From Symbiodinium natans (Eukaryota > Sar > Dinophyceae > Suessiales > Symbiodiniaceae), in contig CAJNDS010000994.1 in assembly GCA_905221605.1 (NCBI GenBank), forward strand, positions 20,001-44,168: a stretch of DNA of 24,168 nt, in the 5' to 3' direction. How positions within the stretch are numbered: position 1 is the stretch's first letter; every line of letters starts with the position of its first letter. Shown in pieces: positions 21,801 through 23,181 of the stretch. Below the pieces are notes generated by a model. It was not told the DNA's origin and made no database searches. It worked only from the letters and a program-made list of their open reading frames with translations. The translations under genes and the position numbers were made by a program.

Positions 21801-22668
21801 AGGCCCTGTAGGCTTCGTTGTATCTCTGTCTTGAGGGTTTGGGGCGCAGAGTCTTGGATGTCGGATATTTTGGGAACGTTATCGGTTTAGGCTTGCAGGC
21901 TTAGGCGTTTGGGGTGTAGGGCTTTGGGCTGGGATGGGTTGAGGCTCAAAACCTAAAATTCCGAGCTGGGATGCCGGGCCGTGAGCAGTAGGTTAGCGGA
22001 GCCAAGTGGAGGGAAAACCCAGAGCCCTAACCACTCAACCCCCTCAAGCGTAGACCCCCCCCCCCTCCACAAAAAGAAGACAAGTTCTAAAGAAGCCTCG
22101 AAATTTGGCATTGGCATCGGGGCGTGGGGAATTCCAGCACCGTGAAGAATCTGGAGGTAAGAAGCTTCGACACCCTAAGCCTTGGGACCTTCGCCCGGCA
22201 TGAACAAAAGTGTTTTTTGGGTGGAGGTCCCTCCGTTCCTTATGCCTTTAAAAGCAATGAACTTGAGGGTCTCAGGTTGCCAGGTCCTACTTTAGGGGTT
22301 GAGGATGTTTAGGGTTCAGGTCTAAGGTCTAGGTTTCCGGGTTTCTGCTGCTGTTGATGTAGGTTGCAGGGCTGCTTCAAAGTTTGGAGGCACCAGCGCT
22401 TCACAGCGGGCGCGGAGCTTTGACCTTTGACATGGCATGGCTAGCAGTTCGTTGCTGTTTAGGGTTTAGGGTTGGGGGTTTAGGGTTTAGGGTCTAGGGC
22501 TTAGGGCTTAGGGTTCTGGGTCTAGGGTCTAGGGTTTAGGGTTTATTGTTTAGGGTTTAGGGTTTGGGGTTTAGGGTCTACAGCGCTGAGGCCTGCTTCG
22601 GGGGTGAGGCCTGCTTCGTCGATTGCCTGACATGGGAGGCGTGGCACATTTCCACCCCAAGCAGTTGA
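97..22668 (+). CDS. Partial multi-exon gene: voltage-gated cation channel with C-terminal EF-hands (23 proposed exons)
   Basis: Short islands between repeat blocks encode, in order, S1, S2, S3, S4, S5, pore helix, selectivity filter, S6, two EF-hands and a tail. Proposed exons: 97-130, 325-401, 543-602, 745-822, 2171-2236, 3118-3170, 3937-4013, 4814-4887, 5020-5048, 5790-5851, 8059-8091, 9024-9110, 12112-12141, 12709-12793, 12984-13047, 13741-13787, 14526-14568, 16003-16079, 16692-16718, 17633-17681, 20069-20155, 22370-22416, 22584-22668. All junction phases agree and give about 456 codons to a TGA. Donors are GT, GC or GA and acceptors are AG. One-repeat (6TM) channels of this family work as tetramers in a membrane; EF-hands right after S6 suggest Ca2+ control of gating. 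A further repeat upstream cannot be excluded. The exact ion is unknown. The middle is well supported; the first two and last three exons are tentative. Confidence 0.75.
188..312 (-). repeat. Telomere-like tract, C-strand on plus
   Basis: CCCTAAA repeats with CCCTACA, CCCTAAG and CCCGAAA variants, ending just before exon 2. Confidence 0.95.
325..401 (+). CDS. Channel exon 2: end of S1 and S1-S2 loop
   Basis: Reads GLQINHLAVTLNPDAG followed by IFWRALARAE. It follows CAAG|GC. G-(L/I)-(Q/E) is a common S1 ending, and an aromatic-rich IFW segment usually precedes S2. Donor GC at 402-403 (phase 0); GC at 396 is an alternative. Acceptors at 314 or 332 are also possible. The dense open frame between two telomeric tracts supports a real exon. 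Confidence 0.5.
405..508 (-). repeat. Telomere-like tract, C-strand on plus
   Basis: Nearly perfect CCCTAAA heptamers, about 14 copies. Confidence 0.95.
543..602 (+). CDS. Channel exon 3: S2
   Basis: Reads SIDLGFGTFFGLE at its end. F-x-x-E is the S2 charge-transfer motif of voltage-sensor domains. A GC donor directly after GAG (603-604) joins in phase 0 to exon 4, giving FFGLE-VCVRLYVY across the junction, typical of S2 in these channels. The 5' boundary is uncertain: AG at 541-542 is chosen, 524-525 is possible. The minus strand is also open here (ASKPKKVPKPKSMEPR), but fits nothing nearby. Confidence 0.6.
611..719 (+). repeat. Telomere-like tract, G-strand
   Basis: GTTTAGG/GCTTAGG repeats filling almost the whole intron between exons 3 and 4. 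Confidence 0.9.
745..822 (+). CDS. Channel exon 4: S2 end to S3
   Basis: Reads VCVRLYVYQLRFF, then WNILDF. This is the characteristic cytosolic end of S2 and start of S3 in voltage-gated Ca2+/Na+-type channels, with the conserved Asp of S3. The acceptor is GCGAG|GTT; GC at 823-824 is the donor, phase 0. GAGG stands at both ends of the preceding intron. The frame stays open upstream to 730 and downstream to the TAG at 871-873, but family resemblance stops at these boundaries. Confidence 0.85.
1084..1144 (+). repeat. Telomere-like tract, G-strand
   Basis: About eight TTTAGGG units in the 5' half of the intron between exons 4 and 5. Confidence 0.9.
1145..1795. other. Intron stretch without recognised gene
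   Basis: No exon recognised. It contains an AT-rich patch near 1295-1350 and two short ORFs on opposite strands (1376-1597 minus, 1491-1685 plus) that match nothing I know. At 1665-1690 it carries the CCCTCAAGGCCAGGA motif also found near 6887, and at 1753-1777 the CAAAACTCCGGAYACAAACC motif also found near 7124. Confidence 0.6.
1796..2158 (-). repeat. Long telomere-like tract with homogeneous CCCTGAA and CCCTAAA blocks
   Basis: Alternating blocks: CCCTAAA, then about eleven CCCTGAA (about 1833-1905), about nine CCCTAAA, about nine CCCTGAA (about 1980-2040), then CCCTAAA again. It ends just before exon 5 and would serve as a pyrimidine-rich 3' intron end. Confidence 0.95.
2171..2236 (+). CDS. 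Channel exon 5: S3 to start of S4
   Basis: The acceptor is ACCCCAG|GCT. It begins ASSSDLEMAQSGV, fitting the S3 remainder after WNILDFV, and ends QLTK. GT donor at 2237, phase 0. Joining its last Lys to exon 6 gives K-V-M-R-L-I-R-A-V-R, basic residues at every third position, the defining S4 pattern, so the junction has functional support. Confidence 0.65.
2254..2310 (+). repeat. Telomere-like tract, G-strand
   Basis: TTTAGGG repeats starting 17 bases after the exon 5 donor. Confidence 0.92.
2409..2463 (+). other. Open island resembling an RNase H motif, unplaced
   Basis: After CCTCAG the frame reads AYTDGVSAGTGWGVEMWS, followed by GT. YTDG...GWGV resembles the first strand of RNase H domains in retroelements and dinoflagellate reverse-transcriptase-like proteins. 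It is only 18 codons and does not fit the channel in frame. It could be retroelement debris or chance. Confidence 0.25.
2616..2745. repeat. Short telomere-like tracts, C-strand then G-strand
   Basis: CCCTAAA repeats at 2616-2650 and degenerate TTTAGGG repeats at 2712-2745, separated by about 60 unique bases. They form an inverted pair inside the intron between exons 5 and 6. Confidence 0.8.
2746..3117. other. Intron stretch with overlapping open frames, no recognised product
   Basis: GC-rich, with several overlapping ORFs on both strands (for example 2752-3033 plus and 2834-3049 minus). None resembles a family I know. It directly precedes the S4 exon. An additional small channel exon could be hidden here but is not needed by phase. 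Confidence 0.4.
3118..3170 (+). CDS. Channel exon 6: S4 voltage sensor and S4-S5 linker
   Basis: Reads VMRLIRAVRYADELQLVV, with Arg at every third position plus the Lys from exon 5. ELQLVV followed by LLLSLR from exon 7 is the usual S4-S5 linker of this channel class. Acceptor GGAAG|GTG; GC donor at 3171-3172, phase 2, completing Val with the first base of exon 7. Confidence 0.8.
3225..3556. repeat. AT-rich decamer microsatellites (TATGATAATA)
   Basis: Two clusters, about 3225-3320 and 3448-3550, of TATATGATAA-type units with AGAATAGATG variants, separated by AT-rich unique sequence. Base composition differs sharply from the exons. Confidence 0.85.
3557..3936. other. Intron remainder before S5, nothing recognised
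   Basis: Overlapping ORFs at 3637-3864 and 3794-4045. The second overlaps the S5 exon and contains it in frame, but its upstream part shows no channel similarity. Confidence 0.5.
3937..4013 (+). CDS. Channel exon 7: S5
   Basis: Reads CLLLSLRTFMWALSLLVMTI, then YVVHS: the S4-S5 linker end (SLR) followed by a hydrophobic S5 helix. The acceptor is GGTAAG|T, completing a Val codon from exon 6. GT donor at 4014, phase 1. Order, strand and phase fit exons 6 and 8. Confidence 0.85.
4014..4551. other. Intron stretch, with an open island at 4204-4336
   Basis: After ACTTCAG an open frame begins WVRRHKPDFRITAVCESGSR and continues to a TAA at about 4339 (about 44 codons). It is plausible as an exon or pseudo-exon, but not recognised and not needed by the channel. 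A GT microsatellite lies at 4188-4201. Confidence 0.35.
4552..4775 (+). repeat. Telomere-variant array, TTTGAGGG octamers
   Basis: TTTAGGG units pass into a homogeneous run of about twelve GGGTTTGA octamers (about 4607-4695), then GGGTTTAA octamers and degenerate units. Confidence 0.92.
4814..4887 (+). CDS. Channel exon 8: S5-pore turret
   Basis: After TTGGCAG the frame reads AMLLESMWNAREVVLQMFGD, with the first Ala completed by the G of exon 7. It is a hydrophilic helix placed where channels have the turret. The end is uncertain: GC at 4876, GC at 4880 and the GT of the telomeric repeat (4888) are all possible; phase 0 fits exon 9. Confidence 0.6.
4888..4993 (+). repeat. Telomere-like tract, G-strand
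   Basis: TTTAGGG with TTCAGGG and TGTAGGG variants, starting immediately at the exon 8 end, so the repeat itself may provide the GT donor. Confidence 0.92.
5020..5048 (+). CDS. Channel exon 9: turret microexon
   Basis: After CTAACAG it reads DAILTACPE, then A across the junction. GA donor at 5049-5050 gives phase 2, matching exon 10; GC at 5047 is also present. Short exons like this are easily false, so confidence rests on phase and position. Confidence 0.45.
5058..5112 (-). repeat. Short telomere-like tract, C-strand
   Basis: Degenerate CCCTAAA, CCCGAAA and CCCAAAA units. Confidence 0.8.
5114..5190 (+). other. Unplaced exon-like island
   Basis: After ATCCCAG the plus frame begins NVIDSLHPQYSRKLLKLPED and stays open to a TAG at 5199. 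The minus strand is also open (QLEELSGVLGMERVDNILG after TGGCAG). Which strand codes, if either, is unclear. The channel reading skips this island. Confidence 0.3.
5196..5335 (+). repeat. Telomere-variant array, GGGCGTTA octamers
   Basis: About a dozen GGGCGTTA units with GGGCGCTA and GGGCGTTG variants, passing into normal TTTAGGG at the right end. An inserted CG has been spread along the block. Confidence 0.9.
5374..5484 (+). other. Unplaced exon-like island
   Basis: After GTAG a frame reads KPSTWIKVMAIYVTQAVYVY, followed by RLENPPGESPPG, and runs into the next telomeric tract. The composition looks protein-coding, but I do not recognise the product and no join to the channel is required. 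Confidence 0.35.
5486..5580 (+). repeat. Telomere-like tract, G-strand
   Basis: TTTAGGG mixed with TTTCGGG units. Confidence 0.92.
5790..5851 (+). CDS. Channel exon 10: turret to pore helix
   Basis: After GGCTGAG the frame reads ATDLANERLEEFWGRGLLIR. An acidic segment followed by an aromatic-Gly pair (FWG) normally precedes the pore helix. GC donor at 5852-5853, phase 1, joins to exon 11 at 8059 to give IRR-MLSVFQALTGG. The frame remains open to 5885, so the donor choice rests on phase only. Confidence 0.55.
5934..6068 (+). other. Unplaced exon-like island with AG and GT borders
   Basis: Plus frame open between CTCCACAG and GGCAG|GT for 135 bases, beginning QRVLSGRLLSSASSSNRCGL. The opposite strand carries an ATG ORF of 72 codons (5910-6128). 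Neither product is recognised. The ideal splice borders favour the plus strand, but the channel reading skips it. Confidence 0.35.
6069..6545. other. Intron stretch, nothing firm
   Basis: Contains a short hydrophobic open segment near 6172-6231 (VVITSIIMSGWFIDL), a possible 37-base island at 6370-6406 with AG and GT borders, and an AC microsatellite at 6472-6489. Confidence 0.4.
6546..6595 (-). repeat. Short telomere-like tract, C-strand
   Basis: Degenerate CCCTAAA heptamers leading into the dispersed module at 6585. Confidence 0.8.
6585..6900. repeat. Dispersed intronic module, copy 1, around a polypyrimidine tract
   Basis: The left part (6585-6660, CTCAAGGCAAAATGCTAGAA...) matches 21046-21118 in the same orientation. 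The centre (6661-6786) is almost pure C/T. The right part (6790-6880, CGGTCAAAACGTTTCGGTCA and ACCCTATACAATTTCTAT) matches the reverse complement of 20885-20970. The flanking halves are therefore in different relative orientation in the two copies. Confidence 0.75.
6901..7180. other. Intron stretch rich in C and A tracts
   Basis: Runs of CCCCAAA-like units, a poly-A patch near 7075-7084 and a C homopolymer near 7100-7115. ORFs here (6912-7331 plus, 6888-7139 minus) come from low complexity. The motif ACCCTATACAATTTCTATAG recurs at 7138-7158. Confidence 0.6.
7255..7705. repeat. Degenerate tandem satellite, about four 100-125-bp units
   Basis: Units share CCAAAAACCGGATTCCCTAG, CCGTTTTTCGG, CCATTAGGCCATTCC and AGCGTGTTCTGTGG. 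Units begin near 7255, 7378, 7478 and 7606, with internal deletions and one local duplication of AGGAATCCGCTTTTTC. Confidence 0.85.
7766..7850. repeat. Inverted-repeat element, MITE-like
   Basis: GGGTCCCTTTTTGGG on the left pairs with CAAGGGACCCTTTTTTT on the right. The part near 7814-7838 (TACCCAACAAGGGACC) matches the reverse complement of 10466-10484, so it is dispersed. No coding capacity. Confidence 0.5.
7946..8030 (-). repeat. Telomere-like tract, C-strand, just before the pore exon
   Basis: CCCTAAA units with CCCTGAG and CCTTAAA variants, ending about 28 bases before exon 11. Confidence 0.92.
8059..8091 (+). CDS. Channel exon 11: pore helix
   Basis: Reads MLSVFQALTGG with the last Gly split by the intron. 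This is the pore helix preceding the filter of voltage-gated cation channels. GT donor at 8092, phase 1, joins to GA at 9024 to give TGGVDWGD. Acceptor AAAAG|GC; an alternative at 8036 would add SRLESPKG in frame. Confidence 0.8.
8122..8230 (+). repeat. Telomere-like tract, G-strand, just after the pore exon
   Basis: TTTAGGG units with a T homopolymer near 8195-8203. Confidence 0.92.
8231..8680. other. Intron stretch without recognised gene
   Basis: Degenerate ATTTAGGGT units at 8290-8360 and unique sequence beyond. GTTCTTAAGGG at 8264-8274 repeats the terminal inverted motif of the element at 17295-17596. No exon recognised. Confidence 0.5.
8683..8748. repeat. Short inverted-repeat element with C/G homopolymer arms
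   Basis: AATACCCCCC on the left and GGGGGGGTATTTATAATTG on the right are inverted; CTCAATTGAT and TGTTGAG extend the pairing inward. About 66 bp, MITE-like. Confidence 0.5.
9024..9110 (+). CDS. Channel exon 12: selectivity filter and S6
   Basis: After ACATGCAG it reads GVDWGDVCAPLIDYISESF, then GALFVMYMAF. With exon 11 the filter region is T-G-G-V-D-W; the acidic residue and Trp are at the usual positions of cation-selective pores. The hydrophobic part begins S6. GC donor at 9111, phase 1: T plus GC of exon 13 restores a Cys codon (AFCYLALMNVITG). This is one of the clearest exons in the window. A minus ORF over the same bases is a shadow. Confidence 0.9.
9125..9705. other. Intron stretch, with a diverged repeat copy at about 9485-9540
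   Basis: No exon recognised. TTCCCAGGTTACTGG and CCCTTATAATCC near 9493-9539 resemble parts of the CTAG-ended repeats at 10289 and 13176. Confidence 0.45.
9706..9954 (+). repeat. CAG/CAA microsatellite (poly-Gln-capable ORF in an intron)
   Basis: About 60 consecutive CAG or CAA triplets at 9749-9941, pure CAG on the left and CAG/CAA mixed on the right. The ORF (82 codons, MPQSDKHLGMGAAQ, then Gln, ending IQTQPA) is almost only repeat and lies between the S6 exons. I read it as an intronic microsatellite, although the CAA interruptions would preserve glutamine. Confidence 0.8.
9957..10288. other. GC-rich stretch with open frames on both strands
   Basis: A plus ORF (9957-10292, 111 codons) and a long minus frame overlap. 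Both are Pro/Arg/Ala-rich and unrecognised. A CG-rich palindromic patch lies at 9971-9990. Confidence 0.4.
10289..10397. repeat. CTAG-ended MITE-like repeat, copy 1
   Basis: Begins CTAGGACCC and ends GGGTCTAG (imperfect inverted ends), 109 bp. It is homologous along its length to 13176-13286 (GGGTTGGGGTT, CAAAAGGGCACCCTT, GGTTACTCCTGGGTCTAG). No ORF. Confidence 0.65.
10513..10634 (-). repeat. Telomere-like tract, C-strand
   Basis: About 17 CCCTAAA heptamers, mostly perfect. Confidence 0.95.
10670..11222. repeat. Field of inverted 21-bp repeats (multi-hairpin array)
   Basis: The unit GGTCGCCGTTTTACTGGGCAA recurs roughly 20-25 times in alternating groups of two or three direct and two or three reverse-complement copies. 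Spacers such as GGTCGATTTTTTGACC are themselves palindromic. Because 21 is a multiple of three, ORFs with a PSKTATL heptapeptide appear; they are by-products. The transcribed intron could form several long hairpins. Confidence 0.9.
11228..11310. repeat. C-rich low-complexity tract
   Basis: CCCCCCA and CCCACC runs adjoining the hairpin field; a similar run lies at 11459-11477. Confidence 0.85.
11478..11856. repeat. Large inverted array of about 75-bp units
   Basis: The unit contains CTCACCCCTTCCAAGCACAT, CACCCCCCGATAAGCAAGAC and CTGGAATCATG. Two and a half copies in one orientation (11478-11655) are followed by three reverse-complement copies (11656-11856), with the turning point near 11655. 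Arms are about 180-200 bp and highly similar, so a long hairpin is possible. Confidence 0.9.
11992..12051 (-). repeat. Telomere-like tract, C-strand
   Basis: Perfect CCCTAAA heptamers about 60 bases before the S6 microexon. Confidence 0.95.
12112..12141 (+). CDS. Channel exon 13: S6 microexon
   Basis: 30 bases reading YLALMNVIT with split codons at both ends. The (L/M)NV(I/V)TG motif is the highly conserved end of S6 in voltage-gated cation channels. Acceptor ACCAAG|GC completes Cys with exon 12; GT donor at 12142 completes Gly with exon 14 (VITG-TFVETV). Phase and motif agree at both sides. Confidence 0.85.
12161..12300 (+). repeat. Telomere-like tract, G-strand
   Basis: TTTAGGG units containing a duplicated segment (GGTTGTGGTTTTGGGTTTAG appears twice, near 12211 and 12253). 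Confidence 0.92.
12301..12616. other. Intron stretch, nothing recognised
   Basis: Unique sequence between two telomere-like tracts. A 70-codon plus ORF (12255-12467) starts in repeat sequence and is not convincing. Confidence 0.5.
12617..12667 (+). repeat. Telomere-like tract, G-strand
   Basis: Seven TTTAGGG-type units about 40 bases before exon 14. A short degenerate C-strand (CCTAGATCCTAAACCCAG) supplies the acceptor. Confidence 0.92.
12709..12793 (+). CDS. Channel exon 14: post-S6 cytosolic helix
   Basis: Begins TFVETVGQQASKLKIRSQLH, continuing VITG from exon 13 exactly as expected for the residues after S6. Acceptor ACCCAG|GA, phase 1. GT donor at 12794, phase 2, is chosen to match exon 15; an earlier donor is possible. 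The minus strand is also open with splice-like borders (ESSLEAMQLRADLELGRLL), but the plus reading has family support. Confidence 0.75.
12815..12876. repeat. Short inverted-repeat element, copy 1
   Basis: CTCCTTATACTAACAGTCCTT and GTAGTACCCC are shared with the element at 13362-13450; the right end is degenerate. Confidence 0.5.
12984..13047 (+). CDS. Channel exon 15: EF-hand 1, loop positions 1-10
   Basis: Reads ILRARAVFSEMDWDHSGTIS, then L. D-W-D-H-S-G-T-I-S-L is the first ten positions of a canonical EF-hand loop after a matching helix. Acceptor GCCCAG|G; GT donor at 13048, phase 0. Exon 16 supplies A-E, putting Glu at position 12. Expected to bind Ca2+. Confidence 0.8.
13176..13286. repeat. 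CTAG-ended MITE-like repeat, copy 2
   Basis: 111 bp homologous to 10289-10397, with the same CTAGGACCC and GGGTCTAG ends. Confidence 0.65.
13362..13450. repeat. Short terminal-inverted-repeat element, copy 2
   Basis: Left end CCCCCGCATACTAACAGTCC is inverted at the right as GGACCGTTAGTATAAGGGGG. 89 bp, with a C homopolymer inside. It resembles 12815-12876. Confidence 0.65.
13451..13740. other. Intron stretch, nothing recognised
   Basis: Contains a C-rich run at 13595-13615. ORFs on both strands are unrecognised. Confidence 0.45.
13741..13787 (+). CDS. Channel exon 16: end of EF-hand 1 and linker
   Basis: Reads AETPAVADFLESVEA. Starting after AACCAG gives Glu at loop position 12 of EF-hand 1. 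Other acceptors (13725, 13734) are in the same frame but would break the loop. GT donor at 13788, phase 2, plus the C of exon 17 makes Ser. The spacing to EF-hand 2 (about 30 residues) fits the paired EF-hands of such channels. Confidence 0.6.
13788..14393. other. Intron stretch with AT-rich part and a 28-29-bp tandem duplication
   Basis: 13800-13975 is rich in ATAC/CATA. At 14084-14141 CGAGGCATTGGGTTGTTGGG with its TCTGCTTC tail occurs twice in tandem. No exon recognised. Confidence 0.55.
14394..14516 (-). repeat. Telomere-like tract, C-strand, CCCTAAA to CCCCAAA
   Basis: CCCTAAA units change to CCCCAAA units toward exon 17 and run into a C-rich tract that precedes the acceptor. Confidence 0.95.
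14526..14568 (+). CDS. Channel exon 17: helix before EF-hand 2
   Basis: Reads SVQVDPSEAQYLLE. (L/V)xVDxSEA is a familiar linker in EF-hand-bearing alveolate channels. Acceptor CTACAG|C; GC donor at 14569, phase 0. Joined to exon 18 it gives YLLE-VLDMDGSG, an uninterrupted EF-hand. GAGG occurs at both ends of the following intron. Confidence 0.75.
14608..14742 (+). repeat. Telomere-like tract, G-strand
   Basis: TTTAGGG with an internal block of GGTGTTTA/GGTGTTTAT units (about 14633-14697). Confidence 0.9.
14846..14919 (+). repeat. Telomere-like tract, G-strand
   Basis: TTTAGGG with TCTAGGG and CTTAGGG variants. Confidence 0.9.
14920..15588. other. Intron stretch with a 120-codon ORF, unrecognised
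   Basis: Plus ORF 15006-15368 begins MQPQEQKSGCKLPQTRVHHM. It has no domain I recognise and includes a G homopolymer. An overlapping minus ORF (15152-15448) is as long. Coding is doubtful. Confidence 0.35.
15589..15632 (-). repeat. Short telomere-like tract, C-strand
   Basis: Six CCCTAAA heptamers, complementary to the G-strand tracts near the start of the same intron. Confidence 0.92.
15746..15836. repeat. 91-bp element with perfect 10-bp terminal inverted repeats
   Basis: CATACCCCTT at the left and AAGGGGTATG at the right. No ORF. MITE-like. Confidence 0.55.
16003..16079 (+). CDS. Channel exon 18: EF-hand 2
   Basis: Reads VLDMDGSGTINFEEFLQGTL, then RLRGR. D-M-D-G-S-G-T-I-N-F-E-E is a complete canonical Ca2+-binding loop, and FxxGxLRLRG is characteristic of EF-hand tails in dinoflagellate-type ion channels. 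Acceptor AGAG|GTC; GT donor at 16080, phase 2. Overlapped by a minus ORF (15814-16095) that I treat as a shadow. Confidence 0.9.
16097..16326. repeat. Tandem repeat, about five 40-48-bp units
   Basis: Each unit has GGTTCGTCTTAAAGC or GCTTCGTCTTAAAGC, then ACTAAAACC, CTCAACCC and AGGTTCAAAAG. Confidence 0.85.
16480..16672 (-). repeat. Degenerate then perfect telomere-like tract, C-strand
   Basis: CCCTGAG, CCCGAAG and CCCTAAG units at 16480-16580, then CCCTAAA at 16612-16655 flanked on both sides by CCCGATACCCCTAA. It ends about 20 bases before exon 19. Confidence 0.88.
16692..16718 (+). CDS. Channel exon 19: microexon after EF-hand 2
   Basis: 27 bases reading SARAADLM with split codons. Following RLRGR it gives RGRDSARAADLMR, matching the G-x-A-R/K-A-x-D-L pattern usually seen after the second EF-hand. 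Acceptor CAACAG|C; GC donor at 16719, phase 2, agrees with exon 20. Confidence 0.65.
16740..16919 (+). repeat. Telomere-like tract, G-strand
   Basis: Degenerate at the left, then more than ten perfect TTTAGGG units to 16919, starting about 20 bases after exon 19. Confidence 0.95.
16920..17178 (+). other. Unplaced open island with a strong GTATGT donor-like site
   Basis: The ORF at 16936-17181 contains KWLPDKGRIPFGQKVLLLGN, then Q, before GTATGT at 17060. The product is not recognised; the channel reading skips it. Confidence 0.35.
17179..17242 (-). repeat. Short telomere-like tract, C-strand
   Basis: CCCTAAA mixed with CCCTGAA, CCCGAAA and CCCTACA units. Confidence 0.88.
17295..17596. repeat. 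302-bp segment with 11-bp terminal inverted repeats enclosing a telomere-like tract
   Basis: GTTCTTAAGGG at 17295-17305 and CCCTTAAGAAC at 17586-17596. Inside, GGTTCCCT-like units (17336-17390) precede a C-strand telomeric tract at 17407-17560 with CCCTCAA and CCCTAAG variants. It could be a non-autonomous element that carried the tract in, or a coincidence of repeats. Confidence 0.45.
17633..17681 (+). CDS. Channel exon 20: C-terminal tail
   Basis: Reads LVAREMKRLGGPVEIL, preceded by a split Arg: ADLMR-LVAREMKRLGG. Acceptor GCAAAG|G; GC donor at 17682, phase 0. The amphipathic helix with charged residues continues the post-EF-hand region naturally. Confidence 0.6.
17695..18287 (+). repeat. 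G-rich TTTTGGGG-type array
   Basis: About 590 bases of GGGGTTTT, GGGGTTTTTG and related units, including a G homopolymer near 17750-17766. TTTTGGGG is the telomere sequence of hypotrich ciliates; here it is a variant block next to TTTAGGG tracts. Strong G-quadruplex potential. Gly/Phe/Trp-rich ORFs here are artefacts. Confidence 0.92.
18288..18410. repeat. CTCTCTCG octamer microsatellite, then CCCT repeats
   Basis: About eight to nine CTCTCTCG units followed by CCCTCCCT units. A pyrimidine-only plus strand. Confidence 0.95.
18411..19555. other. Intron stretch, no recognised gene
   Basis: A short open piece VHTFYDWILKTGPT near 18413-18456 looks protein-like but lacks a clear acceptor. A palindrome GGCTCAATTGAGTTGAGCC lies at about 18804-18822. 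The remainder is unique sequence. Confidence 0.45.
19556..20067 (-). repeat. Long C-strand array: CCCCTTAAA, CCCCAAA, then CCCTAAA
   Basis: Degenerate CCCCTTAAA/CCCCTTAAAG units (19560-19925) change to about twelve CCCCAAA units and then about eight CCCTAAA units, which end in the CCCCAG acceptor of exon 21. Confidence 0.95.
20069..20155 (+). CDS. Channel exon 21 (tail) between opposed telomeric tracts
   Basis: Begins EMKLIKQRLGLGSGTPVAQQ. The acceptor AACCCCAG comes from the left repeat; GT donor at 20156 (GGGAAG|GTAGGG). It has 29 codons, phase 0 at both sides, compatible with exon 20. It is clearly coding-like; membership in the channel rests on strand, order and phase. Confidence 0.6.
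20160..20250 (+). repeat. Telomere-like tract, G-strand
   Basis: TTTAGGG heptamers beginning right after the exon 21 donor. Confidence 0.95.
20250..21120. repeat. Dispersed intronic module, copy 2, with internal duplications
   Basis: Short GTTTTGAACGAAAC/GTTTTGACCGAAAC units (20280-20380, 20730-20770, 20910-20965) alternate with a roughly 145-bp unit containing GCTGCCCGTTTTTC, TGGAATTC and CCTTTGCC (about three degenerate copies). GAAATTGTATAGGGGTTTGG-type motifs recur. A G homopolymer at about 20995-21019 is followed by a C-strand patch and the CTCAAGACAAAATAAATCGA segment shared with 6585. The small ORFs are not convincing. Confidence 0.7.
21121..22369. other. Intron stretch with a further diverged module copy
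   Basis: 21545-21612 (GCGGTCCCAAAAAGTGCTGA, GCTGACCGAAACTTTTT) is a diverged copy of the 20.7-kb motif. No exon recognised with confidence; small ORFs at 21619-21834 and 22124-22312 are unrecognised. Confidence 0.45.
22370..22416 (+). CDS. Possible channel exon 22 (tail)
   Basis: After GGTTGCAG it reads GCFKVWRHQRFTAGA. Phase 0 start fits exon 21; GC donor at 22417, phase 2, fits the next island. Short and without a diagnostic motif. Confidence 0.4.
22458..22577 (+). repeat. Telomere-like tract, G-strand
   Basis: TTTAGGG with TCTAGGG and CTTAGGG variants. Confidence 0.92.
22584..22668 (+). CDS. Possible terminal exon of the channel gene
   Basis: After TCTACAG it reads AEACFGGEACFVDCLTWEAW and ends at TGA 22666-22668. 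GAGGCCTGCTTCG is duplicated in tandem, giving EACF twice. The phase fits exon 22. It could also have a GC donor at 22639 and continue. Tentative. Confidence 0.35.
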
Positions 22669-22788
22669 TTCGAGTCCTGCTTTGGGTCTGGTAGTGAGCA
22701 AAGTTGGGTACCACTACCTGTGCCGCTTGAATTGAAGGATTGGGATAGAAGTTGAGAGGCTCTAAAGTCGTGTTTTGCGGCATATGTT

Positions 22789-23181
22789 TTGTTGGTGGAG
22801 GGACAGCACAACTACCGTGTTTTGGGCTACGGGAGTCCAGGTGCATCGAGCAAACAGTCGGCTGACTCAGGTATCAGGGTTCAGCGACGTTTGGCGGTGG
22901 AGAAGCTTAGGGGATTTGGGCTCCGGCGGGCGAGCTGCACTGAGCTCGCATGCTCTACACCTGGAGTTCTGTCGAAGCCGTCCCTGTTCCTCCAATCTGC
23001 ATTGTCAGGGCGCGAAGCCCCACGCGGAGTAGGGTGGGCGGAGCCTGCAGTCAGCGTCTACCCTGTCTCACACAAGGAGCTTTCGTCATTTCCTGAACGA
23101 GAAGTCTACATATCTGCCTGCAACTCCACCTCTACCCTCTTGATGGCATCCTTCTTGCCGAAGGCACCCGGAGGAGCTTAG
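22789..23181 (+). other. 130-codon ORF, unrecognised
   Basis: Begins MLVEGQHNYRVLGYGSPGAS. A good GT donor (GACTCAG|GTATCA) lies inside at about 22869, so the first part may be an exon (GQHNYRVLGYGSPGASSKQS) and the rest incidental. An alternative frame also has CCAG|GTGC. No family recognised. Confidence 0.35.
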
